Assembly (NCBI RefSeq): GCF_030408835.1
Contig: NZ_CP047357.1
Span: 2,728,001 to 2,792,000 of the forward strand
Length of the DNA: 64,000 nt
DNA from: Corynebacterium freneyi
Lineage (GTDB): Bacteria; Actinomycetota; Actinomycetes; Mycobacteriales; Mycobacteriaceae
Direction: 5' to 3'
Shown here: positions 56,403-64,000 of the stretch, piece by piece
Layout: every line of letters starts with the position of its first letter
Numbering within the stretch: the stretch's first letter is position 1
The notes under the pieces: generated by a model
The model's database searches: none
Told to the model about the DNA's origin: nothing
The model's input: only the letters and a program-made list of their open reading frames with translations
Position numbers and translations under genes: made by a program

Positions 56403-57332
56403 CTACCGGATGGTGACCTGACGCGACACGATGGTGTCGCGGGACTTCCGCTCGTCGGCGGTCAGCGGCGCGTCGGAGGCCAGCGCCTTCTCGATCCGCG
56501 CGGCGGCGTCGGCGATGACCTCGCCCCACGAGTCGTGGGCGACGGTGTTGTCCAGGTCCCAGACCGGCACGAGGACGCCGTCGGTGCGGAACACGCCGGC
56601 GAACTTGGTGCCCTCGCCCATGCTCAACCGGTCGGCGGCGTGGACGCGGGCCAGGGCGTCGAGCAACTGCCGCTCGTCCTCGCGGCGAATCCAGCGGATG
56701 TGCGCGCGCTCGCCCGGGTCGATCCACCACACGGCGCCGGGGACGTCGAGGTCGAGGCGGTGCGACGGCATGATCGAGTCGTTGGCGACGGCGAGGTTCT
56801 GCTGCACCAGCTGGGTGCGTTCGACGCCGGCGGGGATCCACCATTCAAAGTCCTGGTGAACCTCGAGGTCGTCGAGCGTGACGCCGGTGAGGATGTCGCC
56901 GAGCGCACCGCCGTCGGTGCCGTCGACGGCGCTGTCGAGCTGCTGCCCGTCGTCGGCGTTGCGGGCCCATTCGAGGGCGCGGGCCAGGTCGGCGGCGGCG
57001 TCGTTGGAACGCGACTGGGTCTGCATGGCCACGTAGGCGGCGCCGCCCTCGGAGGTGGCCCGGGTCAGCGCGGCGATGCCGCCCGGAAGCACGGTGCACA
57101 GGTGGATCGGGCGCTTGGCGCCGGCGACCTCGGCGGGCACGGTGGCCGACGGGGCGAACTCGCGCAGGGCGACGAGATCGGCTTCGGCGTCGAATCCGGC
57201 GAACGGCCGGGGGTTTCCGGCGAGGCGTTCGCGTTCGGCGGCACGGGCGGCGAGCTTGGCCTGGCGGCGGCTCATCCCCTCGGGCACGTTGACGTCGGAT
57301 GCGGCACGGTTCTTACGAGACTTTTTTCCCAC
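56403..57332 (-). CDS. DUF5926 family protein
   Basis: A 309-residue soluble protein starting with a basic stretch (MGKKSRKNRAASD) like SecA-associated actinobacterial proteins of DUF5926. The body has mixed alpha/beta elements (FAGVFRTDGVLVPVWDLDNTVAHDSWGEV) and a basic, helical opening. No catalytic motif is evident. The family name is from memory. It ends 41 bases from the LCP stop (convergent) and starts 49 bases after the GDPD stop, on the same strand. Confidence 0.78.
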   Translation of the reverse strand: MGKKSRKNRAASDVNVPEGMSRRQAKLAARAAERERLAGNPRPFAGFDAEADLVALREFAPSATVPAEVAGAKRPIHLCTVLPGGIAALTRATSEGGAAYVAMQTQSRSNDAAADLARALEWARNADDGQQLDSAVDGTDGGALGDILTGVTLDDLEVHQDFEWWIPAGVERTQLVQQNLAVANDSIMPSHRLDLDVPGAVWWIDPGERAHIRWIRREDERQLLDALARVHAADRLSMGEGTKFAGVFRTDGVLVPVWDLDNTVAHDSWGEVIADAAARIEKALASDAPLTADERKSRDTIVSRQVTIR

Positions 57333-57381
57333 GGCCCCAACATACTTGCAGCGGCGGCCGGGGCGGTGGTGCGGGCCCGGG

Positions 57382-58413
57382 TCAGTGGGAGGTTCCGGTC
57401 CCCGGCTTTGCGACGGTCCGCGTGACGTCCTCCGGCCGCAGGGAATCGCGGTCGAAGTCGACGGCGTCCTCGGGGCGCAGGCCGGTGTCGCGCTGGGCGA
57501 GCGGCACCTCCGGCGACGAGTCGTCCGCCCCGAAATCGCTGAGCGGGGTGCCCTGCGCTTCGGCGGTGGCGGTGTCCTGGGCGGCGATGAGGTCGGCGGC
57601 CCGGTGGGCGCGTTCCGCCCGGGCGGCGCGGGCCTCGCGTTCGCCCATGCCGGAGGTCATCGCGGCGGTGGTGGCGGCGTCGAAACCGCCGACGCGCGGC
57701 ATGGAATCCAGTGCCTTGCGGGCGCGGGCGGGCCAGTCGGTGGCCAGCCAGTCGATGCCCCGCGCCTTGGCGTAGGTGACGTCGACGTCGGTCTTGGCCA
57801 GCCAGCAGTACAGCGGCAGGTTCCACGACATCATGCCCATCGGGTCGCGGCGGGCGCCGTACATGTCCACGCCCATCGCGGTGGGGCCGCCGAGGTAGCG
57901 CTGCATGGCGGTGCGGGCGCCCGGGGCCTTCACCAGCTGGATGCGCTCCAGGTCCGGCAGCATCTCGCCGACGGCGTTGATGGACCGGGCGGCGAAGCTG
58001 ATGATCCTGGTCCGCGGGTCGCGGTCCAGGCCGAAGTGGCGGAGACGCTCCCGCAGCACGCGCTCGGTGCGCAGGCCGGTGGACACGGGGTGCTTGGTCT
58101 CGATGAACAGTCCGATCTCCGGGTTGGCGACGGCGAACTCGAGGAACGTGTCGAACTCCAGCACCGGCTGCGGCTTCTCCCACGTGCCGGCGTTGAGACG
58201 GCGGATCTGCTCCAGCGTCGTCGCGCCGACCGCGCCGGAACCGTCGGTGGTGCGGTTCAGGGTGCGGTCGTGCATGCAGATCAGGTGACCGTCGGCGGTG
58301 AGGCGGATGTCGCACTCGACGCCGTCGGCCCCTTCGGCGACGGCCGCCTCATAGGCGCCGATGGTGTGTTCGGGGTGGGCGCCGGAGGCTCCGCGGTGGG
58401 CGATGATCTCCAT
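57382..58413 (-). CDS. Glycerophosphodiester phosphodiesterase
   Basis: A 343-residue TIM-barrel phosphodiesterase that splits glycerophosphodiesters to glycerol-3-phosphate and alcohol. IIAHRGASGAHPEHTIGAY gives the catalytic His and metal Glu; VECDIRLTADGHLICMHDRTLNRTTDG adds Glu, Asp and His; IETKHPVSTG follows. No signal peptide, so it is cytoplasmic. A 60-residue charged tail trails the barrel and ends in TVAKPGTGTSH, which encodes a dispersed word (57405-57415) 23 bases from the stop. Its ATG overlaps the upstream stop. Confidence 0.92.
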   Translation of the reverse strand: MEIIAHRGASGAHPEHTIGAYEAAVAEGADGVECDIRLTADGHLICMHDRTLNRTTDGSGAVGATTLEQIRRLNAGTWEKPQPVLEFDTFLEFAVANPEIGLFIETKHPVSTGLRTERVLRERLRHFGLDRDPRTRIISFAARSINAVGEMLPDLERIQLVKAPGARTAMQRYLGGPTAMGVDMYGARRDPMGMMSWNLPLYCWLAKTDVDVTYAKARGIDWLATDWPARARKALDSMPRVGGFDAATTAAMTSGMGEREARAARAERAHRAADLIAAQDTATAEAQGTPLSDFGADDSSPEVPLAQRDTGLRPEDAVDFDRDSLRPEDVTRTVAKPGTGTSH

Positions 58414-59516
58414 CAGGGCTTCTCCTCGTGCACATCCCGGTACAGGGACGTGATCGCGTCGTCGATGGGCGGAGTGATGGTCTTCGGGGTGCGCGAACGT
58501 TGCGCGGTGATCAGGCCGCGCGACCAGAACGGCTCCGCCGCCGCGCGGGCCCGGGCCCGCCGCTCGGCGCGCTCGGCGGCCACCTCCGGGTCGACGTCTT
58601 CGTCGTCCGCGTCGGCGTCGTCGTCAAGCGCCGCGGCCAGCGCATCATCTGCGCCGGGCACCAGGCGCCGCGGATCCGGCGGGGCCAACGCCCGCGCCAA
58701 CGCCCCGACCGCCGCCGCCGACGCGATGGCCGCGATGGTGGCCAGCACGCCGCTGCGGAACACGTCCAGCGCCGTGGTGCTCAGAAACGCCGACACCAGC
58801 GTCAACGGCCACAACACGCAGGAGACGAACCACGCCCACTTGCCGGGCCCGCGCACGCCCGTCTCCGCGAGAATGACCACCGGGCCGGTGATGTTGCGCC
58901 CGGGCCACAGGTGCATGGCGGTGATGGTCTTCGGGCTGCGCGCCAGCGGCGGCCGCCACTGCCGCGCCCGCTCCGCCAACGCACGCAACGTCGCGATGCC
59001 GTACGCGCCGAGCACGCCGGCGGCCACGACGGCGGCGAAGTACAACAGCGACGACACCGGCCCGAGCAGCAGCGACGGCACCGCGCTGCCGGCCGGCGAC
59101 TGATAGCTGCCCCACGTGGCGAACGTCCCGAGACCGAACAGCCCGGCCGTTGCCACCGCCCACGCCCGGGCGGCCGCCGCACGACGGCGCGCGACCTCCT
59201 GCGGCTCGGGCTTCGGCGGCACCTGGTACGGGGTGAAGCCGCTCATCGGGATCGGCGCCGGCACGGGCCCCGGCACCGGACTGCGCGGGTGAATCGAACC
59301 GCTGATGGGTCGCGGCCCCTGCCCGTAGCCGCCCGGCACGTCGTGGTTGATGTGACCGGTCACGGACCCGCGGCCGAACGCAGGCGGCGGCGGAGGGGTG
59401 CGCGGCACGCCCCAATCGCCTGCCCATTCGCCGTTGCGGTGCAGACCCGGATTGCCCGGCCCCGGCGCTGCCGGGCCCCGCTGGTCCGGGCCCGGTCCCT
59501 TCACTGCGCCGGTCAT
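58413..59516 (-). CDS. Uncharacterised membrane protein with Pro/Gly-rich N-terminus
   Basis: A 367-residue protein I do not recognise by function. Residues 1-115 are Pro/Gly-rich and disordered. About four membrane segments follow in two hairpins (WAVATAGLFGLGTFATWG, SLLYFAAVVAAGVLGAYG, FVSCVLWPLTLVSAF and LATIAAIASAAAVGALA). The C-terminal 75 residues are acidic, then Arg-rich. Its stop overlaps the GDPD start, and its start overlaps the pyk-like stop, so pyk-this-GDPD form a coupled unit. A reverse dispersed word lies in the acidic tail. Confidence 0.72.
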   Translation of the reverse strand: MTGAVKGPGPDQRGPAAPGPGNPGLHRNGEWAGDWGVPRTPPPPPAFGRGSVTGHINHDVPGGYGQGPRPISGSIHPRSPVPGPVPAPIPMSGFTPYQVPPKPEPQEVARRRAAAARAWAVATAGLFGLGTFATWGSYQSPAGSAVPSLLLGPVSSLLYFAAVVAAGVLGAYGIATLRALAERARQWRPPLARSPKTITAMHLWPGRNITGPVVILAETGVRGPGKWAWFVSCVLWPLTLVSAFLSTTALDVFRSGVLATIAAIASAAAVGALARALAPPDPRRLVPGADDALAAALDDDADADDEDVDPEVAAERAERRARARAAAEPFWSRGLITAQRSRTPKTITPPIDDAITSLYRDVHEEKP

Positions 59517-61507
59517 CGCGTTTCACCGTCCCAGGAGCGGATGCGGCGCAGCATGATGCGGTTCTTGCGCTGCGAGCGGCCCATCTTCTTGGCCAAATCG
59601 TCCAGGATGACGATGGCTTCGGTGATGTGCGGGCCCTTGTTCAGCATGACGCACTCGGCGCGCAGCGCGAACGCGGCATCGGTGATTTCGGCGCGGGCGG
59701 GCAGGCCGGACTTGGCCAGCGATTCGAGGACCTGGGTGCCCAGGATGGTGGGCACGCGGGCGGCCTGCGCGAGCGCGAGGATCTGGCCGGGCACTTCGCC
59801 CATGCGCTGGAAGCCGAGTTCCACGGCGAGGTCGCCCCGGGCGATCATGATGCCCATGTTGGCGTGGCGCATGCCGGCGACGAGGATTTCGGGGAGGTTC
59901 TCGAAGGCCGGGATGGTCTCGATCTTCAGCACGATGCCCAGGTTGCGGGAGCGTTCGGCCAGCTCGGCGTTGCCCGCGGCCTCGTACTCGGCGGCGATGG
60001 TCTCCAGCTCCTCGAGGACGTGTGCGACGTCCTCGGGCGTGCGGATGAAGCTCACCGCCGCCACGTTGGCGTTTTCCGCTACGAAGCGCAGATTCTCGGC
60101 GTCTTCCTCGGTCAGCGCGGGCACCGGCAGGTCGGTGGTGGGCAGGTTGATGCCCTTGTGGCCGGCCAGGTTCTGGCCGCCCGGCTTGGCCCGGGTGACC
60201 TTCAGGCGGGCTTCGTGGTGCTTGACGACGTCCACGTCCCCGGCATCCGCCGACTCCACGTCGGCCGACCCATCGGCGGCGCCCACGGAGACGACCTCGG
60301 CGGCGATGGCGCCGTCGTCGAAAAGCACCGGCTGGCCGACCTGCAGCGCGGCGACGGCTTCGGGCAGGGTGCACGACAGGCGCGGCACCTCGCCGCTTTC
60401 CTGCCGCGGCACCGACTCGACGGTCTCGGAGGTGATGATCATCTCGTCGCCCACCTCGAACCGCAGCTTGCGGGTCACCGGCGGCACGCCCGTGGCGCGG
60501 GTCTTCTCGTAGTCGTGGCGCAGCAGGGTGCCGTCGGCGATGTAGGCGTTGCGGTTGCCCTCGGCGAGCACGCCGCCGTCCTCGACATGGGTGACGGTGA
60601 AATGGCGCTTGGCCGAGCGGTTGTCGTGCAGGGTGATTTCGCTGCCGACCTCCAGGTTCGCCAGCCATCCGGCGTCGACGGTCAGCGGCAGGGCCGGACG
60701 GCCGGGCAGACCGGCGGGCACCGGGGCGGGCAGCGACGCCACCGCGCCGTCGCGCGACTCGTCCGGGTCCTCCGGACCACCGGGACCGCCGAGGTCGACC
60801 ACGCGCGGCGTCAGCCACAGCTTCGCCGGGGTGAGCACCGTCCCCGCGTCATCACGGGTGGTTCGGGCGCGACCGACCTTCGGGCCATCGGCGACGGCGC
60901 CGGTGCGGATCTTCGGGCCCGCCAAATCCATGGACACCTCGATGTCCCGGCCGACCTTCTGCGCGGCGTCGTTGACGTTGGCGATCATCTTCCGCCACGC
61001 CTCCGGGCCGTCGTGCGCGCAGTTGATGCGGGCGACGTCCATCCCGGCCTCGGCGAAACCGACCACCAGCTCGGCGTCGTCCGCGGCCTCCGACGGCAGG
61101 GTCACCATGATCCGGGCCGGCACGCCCTCGCGCTCGATGCCGAACAGGCGATCCGAGTTGGCGTCGAGCGCGACGTCGGCGGCGTCGTCGCGCGCGATGA
61201 TCGCGTCGACGTCGGTGTCCAGCTCCTCGCCGATCAGCGCCCGCAGCACCGCGCGCGCGATGACCAGGCGCCCGTACACGCCGGACTCGGCGGTGGTCAG
61301 GCTGGTCACGCCGAGGTCGTGCAACCCGTTCTGCAGCTCCCGGATGTCGATGGTGCGCAGGTGCGCGTACTGCAGCAGGTTCTCGGCGCCGGCGCGGTGC
61401 TCCGGGTGCACGCCCGCCAACGTGTCCGCCGCGTCGGCGCTGACGCGGTCGAGCTGCCCGATCAGATCGTCGAGCTGCTCGATCAAGGGCCGGACATCGT
61501 GATGCAT
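59513..61507 (-). CDS. Pyruvate kinase-like protein, divergent, Pyk2-like
   Basis: A 664-residue protein with an N-terminal extension of about 145 residues (helical, RLDRVSADAADTL) before the pyruvate kinase barrel. Kept motifs: MDLAGPKIRTG (DxxGPKIR), VLKIETIPAF with Lys and Glu, IMIARGDLAVEL with Asp and TQVLESLAKSGLPARAEITDAA with Thr. The usual NFSHG is NCAHD, so the potassium-site Ser is Ala. The regulatory C-terminal domain is missing. Start ATG at 61507 with GGAGGAG upstream; the long frame upstream is not needed. Position matches C. glutamicum pyk2 (cg3218), next to ldh. Confidence 0.85.
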   Translation of the reverse strand: MHHDVRPLIEQLDDLIGQLDRVSADAADTLAGVHPEHRAGAENLLQYAHLRTIDIRELQNGLHDLGVTSLTTAESGVYGRLVIARAVLRALIGEELDTDVDAIIARDDAADVALDANSDRLFGIEREGVPARIMVTLPSEAADDAELVVGFAEAGMDVARINCAHDGPEAWRKMIANVNDAAQKVGRDIEVSMDLAGPKIRTGAVADGPKVGRARTTRDDAGTVLTPAKLWLTPRVVDLGGPGGPEDPDESRDGAVASLPAPVPAGLPGRPALPLTVDAGWLANLEVGSEITLHDNRSAKRHFTVTHVEDGGVLAEGNRNAYIADGTLLRHDYEKTRATGVPPVTRKLRFEVGDEMIITSETVESVPRQESGEVPRLSCTLPEAVAALQVGQPVLFDDGAIAAEVVSVGAADGSADVESADAGDVDVVKHHEARLKVTRAKPGGQNLAGHKGINLPTTDLPVPALTEEDAENLRFVAENANVAAVSFIRTPEDVAHVLEELETIAAEYEAAGNAELAERSRNLGIVLKIETIPAFENLPEILVAGMRHANMGIMIARGDLAVELGFQRMGEVPGQILALAQAARVPTILGTQVLESLAKSGLPARAEITDAAFALRAECVMLNKGPHITEAIVILDDLAKKMGRSQRKNRIMLRRIRSWDGETR

Positions 61508-61704
61508 GGGTCTGGTTCTCCTCCCCCACCTCCGCGGCCGTCGGCGGGGCGCCGAACCCCCGATGCGACGACCGATCAGCGGACGCGGGAATTCGCCTGG
61601 CGGATCGGTATGCGTCAATCATGACCGCGCCGCCGGGAAAGCGACACCTCAAACGGCGTTTCTTTCAAGGTTTCACCGAGAATTCACCTTCCGCTCACTG
61701 CGGC

Positions 61705-61717
61705 TACGGTGACGGCA
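61705..61717 (+). promoter_or_regulatory. Probable leaderless promoter of thpR
   Basis: TACGGT (61705-61710) as -10 with the ATG six bases after it. No ribosome site is seen before the ATG. Confidence 0.4.
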
Positions 61718-62493
61718 TGAGATTGTTCGCGTCGATTCGTCCGCCGGAGGAGGTCCGGGAGCACCTCGTCACGGCGCTGCGCCCGATTCGAGACGACAAT
61801 GGCCCGCTGTTGAGGTGGACCGATCCCGACCAGTGGCATCTCACCGTGGCGTTCTACGGCGAACGTCCGGACGGTTCGGTCGACGAACTGGCCGAGCACA
61901 TCGCCGCCGCCGTGGCGACCACGCCGACCCCGCCCGAACTGGACCTGCATCTGCGCGGGGCGGGCAGCTTCTCGGGGCGGACGCTGTGGATCGGCGTCGG
62001 CGGCGACGTCGCGCCGTTGCGTCACCTGATGGCCGCCTGCGCCCACGATCCCTTCGCCGCCGACGACGATCCCGACCCCGATGATCCGTCCGCCGTTCTT
62101 TCGGGCGGCTCCGGTTCCCGTCGCTCCGGTTCCCGCGGCTCGCGGGCCGACGACCAAACGGAACGTCGTCGCGCCCACCTCACCGTGGCGCGTCTGCGTG
62201 CCCGCGAGCAGGGCGGGCGTCGCGATGACCGCCGGTCTCACCGACGGAGCGCGTGGGCCGGGGATCGCCGTCGCGGCCGGTTCGGCGACCGTGCGGGTCG
62301 CGACCTCGCCCGCCCCGCACGGCATGATGGCGCGACGTTGCTTCACGACGTCGTCCACGCCCTGAGCGTGTACGCGGGCCCGACGTGGTCGGCCACGGAG
62401 ATCGAGCTGGTCAGCTCACGTCTCGGCGAGGGCCGTTCCGGCGGACCGTTGCACGAGACGGTCGCGACCATCCCCTTCGCCCCCGGCCGCTGA
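61717..62493 (+). CDS. thpR: 2'-5' RNA ligase family protein (ThpR-like), with an odd insert
   Basis: A 258-residue member of the 2H phosphoesterase fold. The two HxTx motifs are present: WHLTVAFYG (about residue 42) and AHLTVARLR (about 153). MRLFASIRPPEEVREHL is the family opener, so I use the ATG at 61717. Between the motifs there is a Gly/Ser/Arg/Asp-rich insert. Residues about 165-205 (bases 62215-62335) are Arg-rich with more A/T in third codon positions than usual, while the neighbouring frame there has clean high-GC3 codons, as if two opposite frameshifts surround this block. Cyclic phosphodiesterase or ligase action on RNA is inferred from the family. Confidence 0.75.
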   Translation: MRLFASIRPPEEVREHLVTALRPIRDDNGPLLRWTDPDQWHLTVAFYGERPDGSVDELAEHIAAAVATTPTPPELDLHLRGAGSFSGRTLWIGVGGDVAPLRHLMAACAHDPFAADDDPDPDDPSAVLSGGSGSRRSGSRGSRADDQTERRRAHLTVARLRAREQGGRRDDRRSHRRSAWAGDRRRGRFGDRAGRDLARPARHDGATLLHDVVHALSVYAGPTWSATEIELVSSRLGEGRSGGPLHETVATIPFAPGR

Positions 62494-62569
62494 TCTCCGT
62501 CTCGCGGGTGCGCCCCTTCATCCCGGCCCACCCGCACTCCGAGGCGCACCCCGCTGCGGGGCATGCCCG

Positions 62570-63637
<1,068 letters not shown>

Positions 63638-63786
63638 TTATGCCCGTTCGGGCACCGGTTTCACCAGGGGCGTGGCCGGTGACCCCGGACACACGCACGG
63701 TAACCGCTGCACGACGGTCCCGCTCGGCGACCGCGACGGCCGATTCGCCCCCGAGCCGACGGAAATTCATTGTTCCGTCTGACAAT

Positions 63787-64000
63787 ATGAAGAGCATGGA
63801 TTTCCTTCGCGCCCTCAAGCCGGTGACGCGGCTCCGCGAGGCGCGCATGCGCGAGGCGGCCGCCCGCGAAACCGCCCGCGCGGCGAGTGCGGGGTTGCCC
63901 ATCCGCCGAAGCGCACGTCCATGGCTGGGCATCCCGTCGAATCCCGGCCTCGTTGGCGCGGAGATCGCGTCGTGGGCGGCGTTCAGCCCGTCGCTCATGC
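63787..64000 (+). CDS. Start of an unidentified gene running off the window
   Basis: Open in frame from ATG 63787 to the last base (71 codons): a basic, helical start (MKSMDFLRALKPVTRLREARMREAAARETARAA), then GLPIRRSARPWLGIP and a more hydrophobic piece (GLVGAEIASWAAFSPSLM). An inner ATG at 63796 is possible. High-GC third positions support coding. Divergent from ldh. Too short to name. Confidence 0.5.
   Translation, partial: MKSMDFLRALKPVTRLREARMREAAARETARAASAGLPIRRSARPWLGIPSNPGLVGAEIASWAAFSPSLM

Overview
The window is high-GC actinobacterial DNA and almost certainly comes from a mycolate-making Corynebacterium. The key evidence is one continuous block carrying the mycolic acid condensation machinery (AccD4-type carboxyltransferase, Pks13, FadD32), an MmpL3-type trehalose monomycolate exporter, two corynomycolyltransferases with antigen-85-like domains, and genes for the arabinan/galactan precursors (UbiA-type phosphoribosyltransferase, PAP2 phosphatase, GlfT2, Glf). 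Gene order agrees with the C. glutamicum cg3169-cg3219 region and with two M. tuberculosis neighbourhoods (pckA-trmB-Rv0207c-mmpL3, and Rv3799c-Rv3811 plus serS-Rv3835-Rv3836-Rv3837c-pheA). I recalled that synteny; no search was run.

Layout. 1-2500: the end of a FadB-type 3-hydroxyacyl-CoA dehydrogenase, then a secreted SGNH esterase. 2600-4500: nitric oxide defence (flavohaemoglobin and NsrR). 4800-9000: PEP carboxykinase and three poorly known genes. 9000-14700: trmB, a NYN-domain protein, the MmpL3/CmpL1 exporter, a flippase-like membrane protein and a DUF3054 protein. 14800-17300: a POT peptide transporter and an RDD membrane protein with YGQ repeats. 17400-25800: accD4-pks13-fadD32, all on the minus strand. 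26270-31400: an Rv3802c-type lipase, a DUF732 lipoprotein, the LGFP-repeat mycolyltransferase Cop1/MytA and a second mycolyltransferase. 31800-41850: ubiA, PAP2, glfT2 and glf, with two paralogous PGRP-LGFP amidases transcribed the other way. 41900-51500: HAD phosphatase, PlsC, SerS, LysE transporter, septum-formation protein, zincin, phosphatase, PheA, amidase and CPBP protease. 51600-56400: M23 peptidase, pyruvyl transferase, fructosamine kinase-like protein and an LCP ligase. 56400-64000: DUF5926, GDPD, membrane protein, pyruvate kinase-like protein, 2'-5' RNA ligase, L-lactate dehydrogenase and one gene running off the end.

How the genes work together. FadD32 activates a fatty acid and AccD4 (with partners elsewhere) makes the carboxylated acyl-CoA. 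Pks13 condenses them, the MmpL3-type protein exports trehalose monomycolate, and Cop1/MytB move mycolates onto arabinogalactan or trehalose. UbiA/PAP2 supply the arabinose donor, Glf/GlfT2 build galactan, and the LCP protein is expected to join arabinogalactan to peptidoglycan. The amidases and the M23 protein remodel peptidoglycan.

The most unexpected signal is not a gene. An 11-base word, GCTTKRCGACG (seen as GA, TG or TA at the degenerate pair), occurs about 25 times in 64 kb, in both orientations. It is enriched between genes and twice forms the two arms of a hairpin. That pattern resembles DNA uptake sequences in Neisseria and Pasteurellaceae, and I know of no described counterpart in Corynebacterium.
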